Shown here: piece by piece, positions 43,508 to 52,582 of the stretch
Layout of the letters: each line of letters starts with the position of its first letter
Position numbering within the stretch: position 1 is the stretch's first letter
Made by a program: the position numbers and the translations under genes
The notes under the pieces: generated by a model
Databases searched by the model: none
What the model saw: only the letters and a program-made list of their open reading frames with translations
Told to the model about the DNA's origin: nothing
From: Treponema sp.
GTDB taxonomy: Bacteria; Spirochaetota; Spirochaetia; Treponematales; Breznakiellaceae
Reading direction: 5' to 3'
DNA: 56,251 nucleotides
NCBI GenBank assembly: GCA_031256445.1
Contig: JAIRQN010000040.1
Coordinates: 1-56,251 of the forward strand

Positions 43508-44455
43508 CTACCATTCATCCCAGTCACCGCCGGAATCAACGTTGACAAAATAAAGCGATGCGGAATCCAGAAGGTAGCGCGCTTTCTGCCGGGCAATAAC
43601 ATTGACCAGGCGGTTTGCGGGATCCTTGTCCGGATCTACAGACAGAGCGGTTTCCAGTAACTCCCTGAATTTATCATAATCCTGCGCGGGAATCGATATC
43701 GTCTGGGCATACGCGACATACGGACCTGCCGACAGTCCTTTGGTTTTTTCCAGCGCTCTTTTATAATAGGTTTCCGCTTTTTGTTTATCGCCTCCCATCC
43801 CGGCGGGAACAGACGCGTAAAACAGGAAGAAAAATTCATCAAGGGCGCTGGTATTGAAATCCGGGTCAAGAGCGTATGCGCGCTCGACAAGCGCGTGAAA
43901 TTCCGGGATTCTCACTCCAAGATCCATGTCAAAAGGATTAAGGGAATAGGCGGAAAGCCCCGCCGCGGCTGACCAGTATAAAGCGGGAACATCGGCTTTT
44001 TTCATTTTTCCGAGAAGCTGCGGAAGAGAACCCTTTGCAAATGCGCCGTTAAATCCTGGATATTTTAGCTCAAGCCCGCGGTATAAAAGCTCAAGACCTC
44101 TTAAATAGAGTTTTCTCGCCCTCTCCTTCGCATTCTCGCGTTCAATGTACATCGAAGACGGAAGCCTCTCGGCCGGCCCCTGAACAAACGCGTTGGCATA
44201 CATGACAAACATGGAACCTGTCATGTTAATAAGGCCCTGATGCTCCGGATTTGAGGCAAGAAGCGACTCGTACATTTTTATGGCGAAGGGGATTGCGTCT
44301 CCAACCAACTGAGGATCAGAGTCTCCGGTAAAAACATCAGAGCTGCCGTCTCCTGTCAGCGCGTCAGACACTGCCTTCATTGCCATTTTATTTATTGAGC
44401 AGGCAGGAAGAAGAAGACAGCAAAAAACCGCCGTTAAAAGGATATGTTTTTTCAT
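43508..44455 (-). CDS. TRAP-associated TPR lipoprotein (TatT)
   Basis: 315-residue lipoprotein with lipobox LPAC (Cys 19), then a helical body like T. pallidum TP0956, a TPR lipoprotein that forms a trimer with tunnels and binds the TatP protein. Helical pairs are visible: PFAIKMYESLLASNPEHQGL, ERARKLYLRGLELLYRGLEL, AETYYKRALEKTKGLSAGPY, FRELLETALSVDPDKDP. The first gene of the tatT-tatP-tatQM unit; a TATAAT box on the minus strand (34 nt upstream region near 44475) precedes it. Likely hands ligand to TatP at the membrane, by analogy with TP0956. Confidence 0.88.
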   Translation of the reverse strand: MKKHILLTAVFCCLLLPACSINKMAMKAVSDALTGDGSSDVFTGDSDPQLVGDAIPFAIKMYESLLASNPEHQGLINMTGSMFVMYANAFVQGPAERLPSSMYIERENAKERARKLYLRGLELLYRGLELKYPGFNGAFAKGSLPQLLGKMKKADVPALYWSAAAGLSAYSLNPFDMDLGVRIPEFHALVERAYALDPDFNTSALDEFFFLFYASVPAGMGGDKQKAETYYKRALEKTKGLSAGPYVAYAQTISIPAQDYDKFRELLETALSVDPDKDPANRLVNVIARQKARYLLDSASLYFVNVDSGGDWDEW

Positions 44456-44568
44456 TTTTCTACCCTGCTAAATTATAACACAAAAACAGAAAAAAAAAGA
44501 GTAAAATTAATGGGAAATATGGCAAAAAAATGATACTCTGTAAATAACTTTAAACAAGGAGATCTGTA

Positions 44569-45432
44569 ATGAAAAAAGTTATGTTTATGGGGTTAATTCT
44601 GGGAGCGATAACGGCAGCCGGTTATGCGGACCCGCAGGATGGAATTTATTCGTTCAAGACAGGGCAATTTGATATTTTTATGCTCGTAGAATCCGAAAGA
44701 GACGGAAATGCGGGGATTCTTGTAGGAGCGGACGAAGCGCTGTTGAAGCGTCTTATACCCGCTTCCGGTTTTAAACACACAGCAAATGCTTTTTTAATCA
44801 GGGCCGGGGGACGGAATATCCTTGTTGACAGCGGGACAGGAACAGGAGATATAATTATCGGAAAAATTAAAAAACTGGGCGTAGAGCCTGAACAGATAGA
44901 GGCGGTTCTGATTACCCATCTGCACGGCGATCACTTCGGAAGCCTTCAAAGAAACGGCAAGGCGGTATTCCCAAAGGCAAAGGTTTACCTTTCAGCGAAA
45001 GAACATGAACATTTTACAAAAACAGCTCCCAACCAAAACGCCATTGCGGCCCTTGCCCCATACGGTTCCCAGGTAATTACCTTTGAACCCGGCGATCTGG
45101 GCAGCCCGCGTCTAAGGGAACTGCTGCCCGGCATTACCCCAATCGCGGCATACGGCCACACTCCGGGACATACAATTTTTCTGATAGAAAACTCAGGCGC
45201 GAAATTTTTAATAATTGCCGATCTTCTGCATGTAGCCCTTGTACAGTTTCCGCGTCCTGATATCAGCGCCACTTACGACATGGATCAAAAAGCCGCCGCT
45301 TCAATACGCAGGCAGGTTCTGGATTACGCGGCGAAAAACAAAATTACAGTGGGCGGAATGCACATTGTCTATCCGGGAACAGGCAGCGTAAGCGCAGACG
45401 GAACAGGGTATAAATTTACGCCGGGAAAATAG
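44569..45432 (+). CDS. Exported metallo-beta-lactamase-fold hydrolase
   Basis: 287 residues with a signal peptide (MKKVMFMGLILGAITAAGYADP). The zinc motif THLHGDHFG lies at about 117-125, AYGHTPGHTIF near 203, IADLLH near 220 and GGMHIVYPG near 266: the full set of ligands of a two-zinc enzyme. Closest in plan to lactonase-like enzymes (AHL lactonase, methyl parathion hydrolase type) rather than antibiotic-cleaving B1 lactamases. AGGAG precedes the ATG by 8 nt. Divergent from tatT. Natural substrate unknown; a role in signal degradation or detoxification would be guesswork. Confidence 0.82.
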   Translation: MKKVMFMGLILGAITAAGYADPQDGIYSFKTGQFDIFMLVESERDGNAGILVGADEALLKRLIPASGFKHTANAFLIRAGGRNILVDSGTGTGDIIIGKIKKLGVEPEQIEAVLITHLHGDHFGSLQRNGKAVFPKAKVYLSAKEHEHFTKTAPNQNAIAALAPYGSQVITFEPGDLGSPRLRELLPGITPIAAYGHTPGHTIFLIENSGAKFLIIADLLHVALVQFPRPDISATYDMDQKAAASIRRQVLDYAAKNKITVGGMHIVYPGTGSVSADGTGYKFTPGK

Positions 45433-45458
45433 ACATCCCCTGACTCCGGGCGCGCCTG

Positions 45459-47240
45459 CTAATCGCCTATTACCGCGCGGATGTCCTTGTTTATAGCGTC
45501 AAGTTTGCGCCCGGCTTCGGCTTTCGCGGCCGCAAGCCCGCCTGAACCAACCTCGCTGCAGCAGGTCGCGTAAAATTTAATTTTAGGTTCAGTGCCGCTG
45601 GGACGCGCGCTTACTACCGTTCCGTCTGAAAGGAAGAACTGCAGAACATCGCTGGGCGGAAGACCGTCATCGCCTCCTGCAGGCGCGACGCCGTTTTTAA
45701 TATCACGGACTTTCACTACGTCAATGCCGCCGAGAGTCTTCGGAGGGTTCTTCCGGTATTCTTCCATTATGCCGTTCATAATCGCGGGTCCCTGCGGTCC
45801 CTGGAAATATTTTGAAATTCCAAGCTCCTGCCAGTAACCGCAGATACTGTAAAGCTCATCAAGACGGTCAAGAAGGCTCTTTCCCAGGCTGCGCCAGTAA
45901 AGGGTCAGTTCCGCGGTGATAGCCGCCGCGGAAACGCCGTCCTTGTCGCGGACTTCGGTTTCTATATTGTATCCATAACTTTCTTCTGTGCCAAAAACAT
46001 AATCATAGGCGCCTGCCTGTCCGTTCTCCCATTTGCGCATAACATCGGCTATCCATTTAAAGCCGGTAAGGCATTCTGCGCACCTGCCGCCGTAATACTC
46101 GGCGACTTTTTTCTGCATTCCCGTAGTAACGATGGAGTTTACCATCGCGGCTTTCGGAGGCAGCCTGCCCAGTTCTTTGAGCGAAAGGAAAATATAGTCC
46201 GCGATTAAAACGCCCATTTGATTGCCGGTAACAAGGGTAAATCCGCCTTTTTTATCAGGAACCGCAACTCCAAAACGATCGGCGTCCGGATCTGTCGCCA
46301 TCACTACATCGGCCTTTTCTTTGGCGCCGAGTTTAATCGCCATATCCAGCGCGGCGGCTTCTTCAGGATTGGGAAAGTTAACAGTGGGGAAATTCCCGTC
46401 TCCTTCGCGCTGTTCGGGAACCGTTATTACCTTAAGGCCAAGATCGCCGAGCACTTTTTCCACATGGAAAGCGCCGGTTCCGTGAAGAGGCGTATAGACG
46501 ATTTTAACCTCGCCGGCTTTCTCTTTGATCAAATCCGGCCTGAAAAGACGGGACTTTACCATTTCCTGATAAGGCTCATCGACTTCCTTGTCAATTATTA
46601 CCAGCAGTCCTTTTTCAAGGGCTTCCTGTTTGGAAATTTCCTTAATGTCTTTAACGGCGTTTACCTCTTTTATAATGCCGGCATCATGCGGAGGTATAAC
46701 CTGGGAACCATCGTTCCAGTATGCTTTATAGCCGTTGTACTTCGGCGGGTTATGGCTCGCGGTTACAACAATGCCGGTGTCGCACCCAAGGTAGCGGATG
46801 GCGAAGGATAGCTCCGGAGTCGGCCTTAATGCCGAAAAAAGATACGTTTTAATGCCATTCGCCGCGAATATCAGGGCCGAAGCCTGGGCAAACTCAGCCG
46901 AGTAATGGCGGCTGTCAAAAGCGATGACCGCTTTTAATCCTTCATTGTTTTTCTTGACCGCTTTTTCGGGAAACGCCTTTATAAGATAAGAAGCAAGCCC
47001 CTGCGTGGCGCTTTTTACAACAAGCGAATTCATGCGGTTATAGCCGCCGCCGATAACGCCGCGGAGCCCTCCTGTGCCGAATTCCAGGTTCTGATAAAAC
47101 CTGTCTTCCAGTTCTTTTTGAGCCGCATCTGACGCTTCCTCTGCGCACTGCGCCGCAAGTTTTTCAACTTCTTCCCTGAAATGAGCGTCTTTTTCCCTTG
47201 CGATATAATCCTTCGCTTTTTCCATAATTCCGTCTTTCAT
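45459..47240 (-). CDS. Phosphoglucomutase/phosphomannomutase
   Basis: Interconverts hexose 1- and 6-phosphates in the cytoplasm. 593 residues, the long PgcA/PGM2-like form. The catalytic serine lies in TASHNPPKYNGYKAYWNDG (about 143-161), the metal loop in DPDADRFGVAV (about 316-326), the sugar loop in GTEESYGY (about 418-425), and the phosphate loop in RPSGTEPKIKFY near 555. AGGAGA precedes the ATG. The hybrid kinase gene ends 15 nt upstream, so both may be on one transcript. It would feed glucose and galactose units from the glycosidases into glycolysis. Confidence 0.93.
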   Translation of the reverse strand: MKDGIMEKAKDYIAREKDAHFREEVEKLAAQCAEEASDAAQKELEDRFYQNLEFGTGGLRGVIGGGYNRMNSLVVKSATQGLASYLIKAFPEKAVKKNNEGLKAVIAFDSRHYSAEFAQASALIFAANGIKTYLFSALRPTPELSFAIRYLGCDTGIVVTASHNPPKYNGYKAYWNDGSQVIPPHDAGIIKEVNAVKDIKEISKQEALEKGLLVIIDKEVDEPYQEMVKSRLFRPDLIKEKAGEVKIVYTPLHGTGAFHVEKVLGDLGLKVITVPEQREGDGNFPTVNFPNPEEAAALDMAIKLGAKEKADVVMATDPDADRFGVAVPDKKGGFTLVTGNQMGVLIADYIFLSLKELGRLPPKAAMVNSIVTTGMQKKVAEYYGGRCAECLTGFKWIADVMRKWENGQAGAYDYVFGTEESYGYNIETEVRDKDGVSAAAITAELTLYWRSLGKSLLDRLDELYSICGYWQELGISKYFQGPQGPAIMNGIMEEYRKNPPKTLGGIDVVKVRDIKNGVAPAGGDDGLPPSDVLQFFLSDGTVVSARPSGTEPKIKFYATCCSEVGSGGLAAAKAEAGRKLDAINKDIRAVIGD

Positions 47241-47255
47241 AATTTTTTCTCCTAA

Positions 47256-49802
47256 TTATTTCCTTGGCAGGTAAATATACAGCGTATTTATTACCTCTTC
47301 CATATCAAGCGGTTTGCTAAGGTGATTGTCCATGCCGGCATCGAGGCATTTTTCTATGTCTTCATGAAAAACGTTAGCTGTCATTGCGACAATCCTTATG
47401 TCTTTGGCGTTCGGAACGTCAAGCTGGCGGATACGGCGCGTAGCTTCATATCCGTCCATTTCCGGCATCTGCACATCCATGAATATCATATCATATTTGT
47501 CCGGCGCTTCGCTGAACATACGCACCGCTTCCACGCCGTTTTCCGCGCAGTCAATCTGTATTCCTGTCGGCTCAAGAAGCGTAATTAAAATTTCACGGTT
47601 TATTTCCACATCTTCGACCACCAGCAGGCGCCGTCCCGCGAATTCATCAGCTATCGATTTTTTGCTGTCTTCCGGCTTTATCTGCCCCATGCCAAGAGAA
47701 TTATTAATCGCTTCGGCAATAGAAGACGGAAACAGGGGTTTTGGAACGAAAAAATCTACGCCTTTGTTTTTCGCTTCTTCCGCAATTGCGCTCCACTCAT
47801 ACGCGGAAATCATTATTACAACCGAATTCGCGGAAACCCGGCTCTTCAGTTCATGCGCCAGCTCAATGCCGTTCATGACCGGCATTTTCCAGTCAACAAA
47901 ATAGATATGGTAACCGCAGCGTTCCGCAAGCCCGAGAGCTTCCTCTCCGCTTCCCGCGGTATCGCAGTAAACTCCTAAATTGTTGGTGATTTCCCTGAAA
48001 TACAAAAGAATGTCATTGTCATCATCAACCGCGAGAATTCGTACATTCTCCCAGTTGATCTTATTCGAAAGCGTGCGCTGAGCTTTACCAGTGCCGCGCT
48101 GCGCCTTTATTGTAAACGCGAAAACTGAGCCTTTGCCTGCTTCAGACTTTACCCATATATTCCCGCCCATCATCTCTACGATGCTTTTGGAAATGGAAAG
48201 GCCAAGACCTGTCCCTCCATATTTGCGGGTAGTGCTGGTCTCCGCCTGCTCAAAGGACATGAAAAGACGCTGCTGCTGCTCCGGTTTAATGCCAATTCCC
48301 GTATCTGTTACAGAAATTTGAATTACGCAGATATTATCCTTCTCTTCGATAAAGCGCGTATCAAGAGCAATGGAGCCTGACTCGGGAGTAAATTTTACCG
48401 CGTTGCTAAGAAGATTGGTAATAACCTGCGCAAGCCTCTGGTCGTCGTTTATCAGGGTTCTGGGAATGGAACTGTCAATATGTACCGTGAAATTCTGACG
48501 TTTTTCATCTATGCGGAAATTAATAACATTAACTACGCGCTGAAGCATTTTCTCAAAAACAAACTCCGTAGGAGCAAGTTCAAATTTGTTCGCTTCTATT
48601 TTTGACATATCCAGAATATCATTAATAACGCCAAGAAGATGGTTCGAAGCGTCTTCTATTTTTTTAAAACAGTAGTCCTTTCGTTCAAAATCACCGGCGG
48701 ATTTTCCGATTACCGTCATGCCGATAATGGCGTTCATCGGCGTACGCATTTCATGACTCATGTTCGCAAGAAACGCGCTCTTGTGCTTGCTTTCCCTGTC
48801 AGATTTATTCCTTGCCGCGTCAATCCGGACAAGAATTATCATAAGAACTACAGAAAACGATAGAGCCAGCCAGGCAAGAATACTTGCCATATTGGAAAGG
48901 CTTTGATAAAACGGCCTTTCCAGCATAAATAAACCTAAATACCAGCCGTTAGAAAGCTTCCGCACAAAAGCTACGGTTTTTTCGCCTTTCCAGTTAACCA
49001 TAGGGCGCATTGAAATATTCGAATTGGATTTTATTTCAGCGGCAAAAGCTGAAAGAGGCGCTTCCGGGCTTTCAAACAGGTTTAAACCTTCAAATAAAGG
49101 ATTTTCATGGGCGATTATAGAAAAATCCTGGCCTATTAACATTCCGTAACAGCCCTGGTTATAAGCTATATTAACAACAGTTTTACCAATTTCCCTCAGC
49201 CATACGTTAAGGCACGTAACTCCCAACCTGCGGCCGTAATCATCAAAAATTGAACAAGCGTATGTGATAACGCGGGAAGTTGAATCATGCATTATCATGC
49301 TGATATAGGGCAATGTTTCTACAACTTCGCCGCCGGCTGAAACAGCGGCGCTATACCATGGGCGCGAAATGGGATCAAAATTTTCCGGAGGTTCCCAGCC
49401 GGAACCGGACAGGAAAACCGGGCCTTCAGGATAAGTTTCAAAATATCCAAAAAAACTGTTGGAATTCAATATATTACTTCCGCTTGCGCCGAAGTAACTT
49501 GTCATCTCTATGATATAACTATTTAAATCCGCGGTGCTGTCACCGCGAAGAATCATACTGCGGATTGTCTGCGCGAAACCGTTCGCCAGCGTCTTTGGTT
49601 CCTTAAGTTCGGCTTCAATCTGATATTGAGTAAAATCAAGCATGGTTTCAGCGTTTCGTTCCAGATTGCTATGAATAGTATTGCGAATAAAAAAATAGCT
49701 GAGAAATGCCATTGCCGAAAACGCAAGCACTGTAAACAGTATCTGAACATATACAGAACGCATTTTTCTGATTTTTTGCATCAAGGTACTAATGAAAAAC
49801 AT
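47256..49802 (-). CDS. Hybrid sensor histidine kinase with extracytoplasmic sensor and two receivers
   Basis: 848 residues. Two membrane helices (about 16-37, 305-325) flank a periplasmic dCACHE-like sensor domain (PISRPWYSAAVSAGGEVVETLPYISMIM is typical), which binds small molecules in relatives. HisKA with MSHEMRTPMNAIIGM, HATPase with NLLSNAVKFTPES, DTGIGI and GGTGLGLSIS. Then two receiver domains: the first with DWKMPVMNG, the second (last 120 residues) with MDVQMPEMDG as phosphoacceptor. No HPt domain follows, so a separate HPt protein or direct output is needed. Upstream of the phosphohexomutase gene by 15 nt. Confidence 0.9.
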   Translation of the reverse strand: MFFISTLMQKIRKMRSVYVQILFTVLAFSAMAFLSYFFIRNTIHSNLERNAETMLDFTQYQIEAELKEPKTLANGFAQTIRSMILRGDSTADLNSYIIEMTSYFGASGSNILNSNSFFGYFETYPEGPVFLSGSGWEPPENFDPISRPWYSAAVSAGGEVVETLPYISMIMHDSTSRVITYACSIFDDYGRRLGVTCLNVWLREIGKTVVNIAYNQGCYGMLIGQDFSIIAHENPLFEGLNLFESPEAPLSAFAAEIKSNSNISMRPMVNWKGEKTVAFVRKLSNGWYLGLFMLERPFYQSLSNMASILAWLALSFSVVLMIILVRIDAARNKSDRESKHKSAFLANMSHEMRTPMNAIIGMTVIGKSAGDFERKDYCFKKIEDASNHLLGVINDILDMSKIEANKFELAPTEFVFEKMLQRVVNVINFRIDEKRQNFTVHIDSSIPRTLINDDQRLAQVITNLLSNAVKFTPESGSIALDTRFIEEKDNICVIQISVTDTGIGIKPEQQQRLFMSFEQAETSTTRKYGGTGLGLSISKSIVEMMGGNIWVKSEAGKGSVFAFTIKAQRGTGKAQRTLSNKINWENVRILAVDDDNDILLYFREITNNLGVYCDTAGSGEEALGLAERCGYHIYFVDWKMPVMNGIELAHELKSRVSANSVVIMISAYEWSAIAEEAKNKGVDFFVPKPLFPSSIAEAINNSLGMGQIKPEDSKKSIADEFAGRRLLVVEDVEINREILITLLEPTGIQIDCAENGVEAVRMFSEAPDKYDMIFMDVQMPEMDGYEATRRIRQLDVPNAKDIRIVAMTANVFHEDIEKCLDAGMDNHLSKPLDMEEVINTLYIYLPRK

Positions 49803-49982
49803 ATCACCGCCTATTTTACGTTATTCTACCTTGAATCTGGGTATTTCCTTTGCCAGAATGGTAAAGTTCATATAATTTGAATAAAAATTTCGTTTTCAAG
49901 CAGCCTCTCTTTTAAAAGAAATAGAATTCATATTATACTATATTTTTGTTATATTGGCAAAAAAATTATTAGGGGGTAAAAA

Positions 49983-50930
49983 ATGTCAGTATCTTTATTG
50001 GGCCGCTCGCTGCTTACGCTGTTGGATTATTCGCCTGAGGAGATTCAATACCTGTTGGATCTGTCTAAAAAAGTGAAAAATGAAGCAAAAACAGGCAGGG
50101 TTTTTTCACGATTTACGGGTAAAACCCTTGCTTTACTGTTTGAGAAACGTTCTACCCGCACAAGATGCGCTTTTGAAACCGCGTTTGGTGAGGAAGGAGG
50201 CCATCCGGTATTCCTTTCCACGGCGGATATTCAGCTTGGAGGCAAAGAATCCCTTGAAGATACAGCCCGCGTCCTCGGCAGAATGTTCAGCGCAATCCAA
50301 TTCCGCGGATTTAAGCAGGAAACAGCCGAAATCCTGTCAAAATATTCAAACATTCCCGTTTATAACGGACTGACAGATCTTTATCATCCAACCCAGGCTC
50401 TGGCGGATTTTTTGACATTAAGAGAAAATTTCGGCGAGCTAAAAGGAAAAAAACTCTGCTATATTGGGGACGGACGCAATAATGTGGCAAATTCGCTCAT
50501 GATAATCAGTTCTAAACTGGGGGTTCATTTTACGATAATCGCCCCGGCACAGCTTAACCCGGATGACGCCCTTAAACGCAGATGCGAAGAGATTGCGAAA
50601 TCCTCCGGCGCGGTAATTACAGTCTCACCGGATAAAAACAGCATCGAAGGAGCTGACGCGGTCTATACCGATGTCTGGATTTCAATGGGTGAAGAGGATA
50701 AAAAGGAAGAACGCATCAGGCTTTTAAGCCCTTATCAGGTAAATCAGACGTTGATGGAAAAAACCGGCAAAAAGGAAAGTATTTTCCTGCACTGCCTTCC
50801 CGCCGTCAGGAATCAGGAAGTAACAGATGAGGTGCTTGACGGCCCTCAGAGCAGAGCGTGGGATGAGGCGGAAAACCGCAAACACACGATTAAGGCGGTT
50901 ATGCTGGCAACTCTAATTAAAGAACCGTAA
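49983..50930 (+). CDS. argF: Ornithine carbamoyltransferase
   Basis: Makes citrulline from ornithine and carbamoyl phosphate, or runs in reverse in arginine catabolism. 315 residues. Carbamoyl-phosphate site STRTR at 57-61 and HPTQALADFLT near 133; ornithine site FLHCLPA near 270; SMGEE loop near 230; DGRNNVANSL segment near 160. AGGGGG lies 6-7 nt before the ATG. The upstream 49803-49982 region is AT-rich with several -10-like boxes (TATACT, TATATT) but no ARG box that I can recognise. No other arginine genes lie in the window. Followed 14 nt later by the J-domain gene. Confidence 0.95.
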   Translation: MSVSLLGRSLLTLLDYSPEEIQYLLDLSKKVKNEAKTGRVFSRFTGKTLALLFEKRSTRTRCAFETAFGEEGGHPVFLSTADIQLGGKESLEDTARVLGRMFSAIQFRGFKQETAEILSKYSNIPVYNGLTDLYHPTQALADFLTLRENFGELKGKKLCYIGDGRNNVANSLMIISSKLGVHFTIIAPAQLNPDDALKRRCEEIAKSSGAVITVSPDKNSIEGADAVYTDVWISMGEEDKKEERIRLLSPYQVNQTLMEKTGKKESIFLHCLPAVRNQEVTDEVLDGPQSRAWDEAENRKHTIKAVMLATLIKEP

Positions 50931-50944
50931 CAGGGTATTTGTAA

Positions 50945-51409
50945 ATGGGAATATGGGACAGGTTAGGCAGCGTAATAAACAGCTACATCAATGACATGGC
51001 AGGGGAGAAAACCGGAGAAAGCCCTTCTTCCGGCAGGTTTTCCTCAAGAGACCCGGATTTGGACGCCGCTTTTGACGAGTTAAACGATTTCCTGAACCAG
51101 AAGGATACCGGTTACACGAAAAAAGAAAACGCAAAAAACGATTGGCAGGATTTTGAAAGCGCGGGAGCTTCTTCCAAATCAAAAATTCCGCCGGAGGAAT
51201 TAAGGGCCGATTTTGAACTTCTGGGCGTATCCTTCGGCGCTGACGCTGACGAATGCAAGGCTGCGTATAAAAAACTGCTAAAAATTCACCATCCTGACCG
51301 CCACACGGGTCACGAGGGAAATTATAAAAAGGCAACGGAAAAATCCGCAAAACTGAACGCCGCATATGACAGGATAGAAAAATGGCGCGAAAGCCGGCAA
51401 AGGAGATGA
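50945..51409 (+). CDS. J-domain protein
   Basis: 154 residues; the J domain is at the C terminus (about 86-150: DFELLGVSFGADADECKAAYKKLLKIHHPDRHTGH), with HPD intact, so it can stimulate a DnaK-type ATPase. The first 85 residues are polar and poorly ordered. There is no Gly/Phe region or zinc domain, so it is a specialised class C J-protein, not DnaJ. Client unknown. It lies between argF and rnhA and ends 3 nt before the rnhA GTG; the overlap AGGAG in its last codons is the rnhA ribosome-binding site. Confidence 0.85.
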   Translation: MGIWDRLGSVINSYINDMAGEKTGESPSSGRFSSRDPDLDAAFDELNDFLNQKDTGYTKKENAKNDWQDFESAGASSKSKIPPEELRADFELLGVSFGADADECKAAYKKLLKIHHPDRHTGHEGNYKKATEKSAKLNAAYDRIEKWRESRQRR

Positions 51410-51412
51410 TTT

Positions 51413-51886
51413 GTGGGAACTGAATTAAAAATATTCACAGACGGCGGCTGCTCCGGCAATCCGGGACCAGGCGGCTGGGCGTATGTAATGGTGCTACAGT
51501 CATCAGAAGGAGAAAAAGTCACCGCGCAGGAAAAAGGCTCGGAGAAAAACACAACAAACAACAGGATGGAATTAACCGCCGTAATTTCTGCGTTACGCGT
51601 AATTAAAACAGCGGATTTGCCGCCTGAGGCGCGGCGCTTTATTACACTGTACACAGACTCGCAGTATGTGCAAAAAGGCATAACAAGCTGGATACACACA
51701 TGGAAACGCAATGCATGGAGAACAGCCGATAAAAAGCCTGTAAAAAACAAAGATCTTTGGGAAGAACTGGATTCCCTTGCCGGCGCTCTTTCAGTTAAAT
51801 GGGAATGGATCAAGGGCCACGCCGGAAACGAATACAATGAAATCTGCGACAGCATGACCCAGGAAGCAATAGCGTCGGTAAAGTGA
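51413..51886 (+). CDS. rnhA: Ribonuclease HI
   Basis: Cuts RNA in RNA-DNA hybrids. 157 residues; catalytic residues are all present: D10 in FTDGGCSGNPGPGG, E53 in TNNRMELTA, D82 in YTDSQYVQ, D146 in GNEYNEICD, with H136 in KGHAGN. The basic loop TWKRNAWRTADKKPVKN is the E. coli-type handle. The start is GTG 51413 with AGGAG 8 nt upstream inside the J-domain gene. Convergent with the PTPS-like gene. Confidence 0.94.
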   Translation: MGTELKIFTDGGCSGNPGPGGWAYVMVLQSSEGEKVTAQEKGSEKNTTNNRMELTAVISALRVIKTADLPPEARRFITLYTDSQYVQKGITSWIHTWKRNAWRTADKKPVKNKDLWEELDSLAGALSVKWEWIKGHAGNEYNEICDSMTQEAIASVK

Positions 51887-51896
51887 CTGGTGTCCC

Positions 51897-52388
51897 TTAA
51901 TTAAAAACTTTACTTGCCGCGTTTATGCTTGAAGAACGCATTGTAATTTTTTTGATGGGCATTCTGTCTTTAAGAAGCGCGTAAAAAAGTTCGCAAAGGT
52001 TCTCGCAGGTAGAAACTTTTTTTGTAACAATTATGCGGTATTCAGGGTACGACCATGCAAGAGGATTGTCTATCTTTTTAAGAGGAACGCAATTAACAGG
52101 ATCATTGTTTATTCCTTCTTTTTTATATACGGCAAGAACCGCGTCAAGAAGCGGGTCTCCTTCCTGAAACAATGTCGCGTGGTGGAAGTGGTCAACAATT
52201 TCCCATGCTTTTTTAAAACCTTCCTTACAGGCGAGCGCGTAACCGGTAACAGGGTCTACTTTGTCTTCCAGTTCAATTTCCAAAAGACCGGAATGCCCGT
52301 GAAGATGTTTGGCTTCCCTTGGCCAGTTCATAAACCGGTGGGCGTACTGAAAATCCAGTCTGACAATTGATGTATATAAATCGTTCAT
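51897..52388 (-). CDS. 6-pyruvoyl-tetrahydropterin synthase/QueD-family protein, divergent
   Basis: 163 residues from ATG 52388, preceded by AAGGAG; a longer frame to 52481 is rejected as it crosses the promoter. Zinc ligands H17 (YAHRF), H30 and H32 (HLHGHS) are kept. The catalytic Cys four residues before the HGH motif in E. coli QueD is Ala26 here, and the D-H-x-x-L-N motif reads HHATLF; TCENL stands for the usual T-x-E-N. So the fold is sure but the QueD reaction is doubtful; other PTPS subfamilies act without that Cys. No preQ0 genes nearby. A palindromic operator overlaps its start point. Confidence 0.8.
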   Translation of the reverse strand: MNDLYTSIVRLDFQYAHRFMNWPREAKHLHGHSGLLEIELEDKVDPVTGYALACKEGFKKAWEIVDHFHHATLFQEGDPLLDAVLAVYKKEGINNDPVNCVPLKKIDNPLAWSYPEYRIIVTKKVSTCENLCELFYALLKDRMPIKKITMRSSSINAASKVFN

Positions 52389-52414
52389 AATAATCTCCTT
52401 TTCATTCATATTTT

Positions 52415-52429
52415 TGAGAATAGTTCTCA
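52415..52429. promoter_or_regulatory. Palindromic operator at the PTPS-like promoter
   Basis: TGAGAA-TAG-TTCTCA is a perfect 6+3+6 inverted repeat that covers the predicted start point, just after the -10 box. A bound repressor would block initiation. It does not match Fur or PerR boxes that I know. Confidence 0.5.
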
Positions 52430-52434
52430 GTGAT

Positions 52435-52462
52435 ATTATAACATGGAAAATACAGTTGTAAA
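52435..52462 (-). promoter_or_regulatory. Promoter of the PTPS-like gene
   Basis: On the minus strand TTTACA (52462-52457), 16-nt spacer ending in TGT, then TATAAT (52440-52435), an extended -10 box. The leader is about 40 nt with AAGGAG. Confidence 0.6.
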
Positions 52463-52540
52463 TAAAAATTAAAAATTTCACATATTGAACAATTCTATTG
52501 AAACATCTTGATAATAATTAAAAAATACCAAATAATGAAC

Positions 52541-52569
52541 TTGTTCGATAAGCTGAAGTTATCGAACAA
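52541..52569. repeat. Perfect inverted repeat of the dispersed family
   Basis: TTGTTCGATAA (52541-52551), 7-nt loop GCTGAAG, TTATCGAACAA (52559-52569). The right half (52553-52572) is the exact reverse complement of 6-25. It ends 14 nt before the lipoprotein ATG and may affect its expression. Confidence 0.85.
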
Positions 52570-52582
52570 CTCTAATATTTTA

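Noticed and set aside
52391..52481. N-terminal extension of the PTPS-like protein
   Set aside because: It crosses the extended -10 box and the operator palindrome; ATG 52388 has a proper ribosome-binding site.
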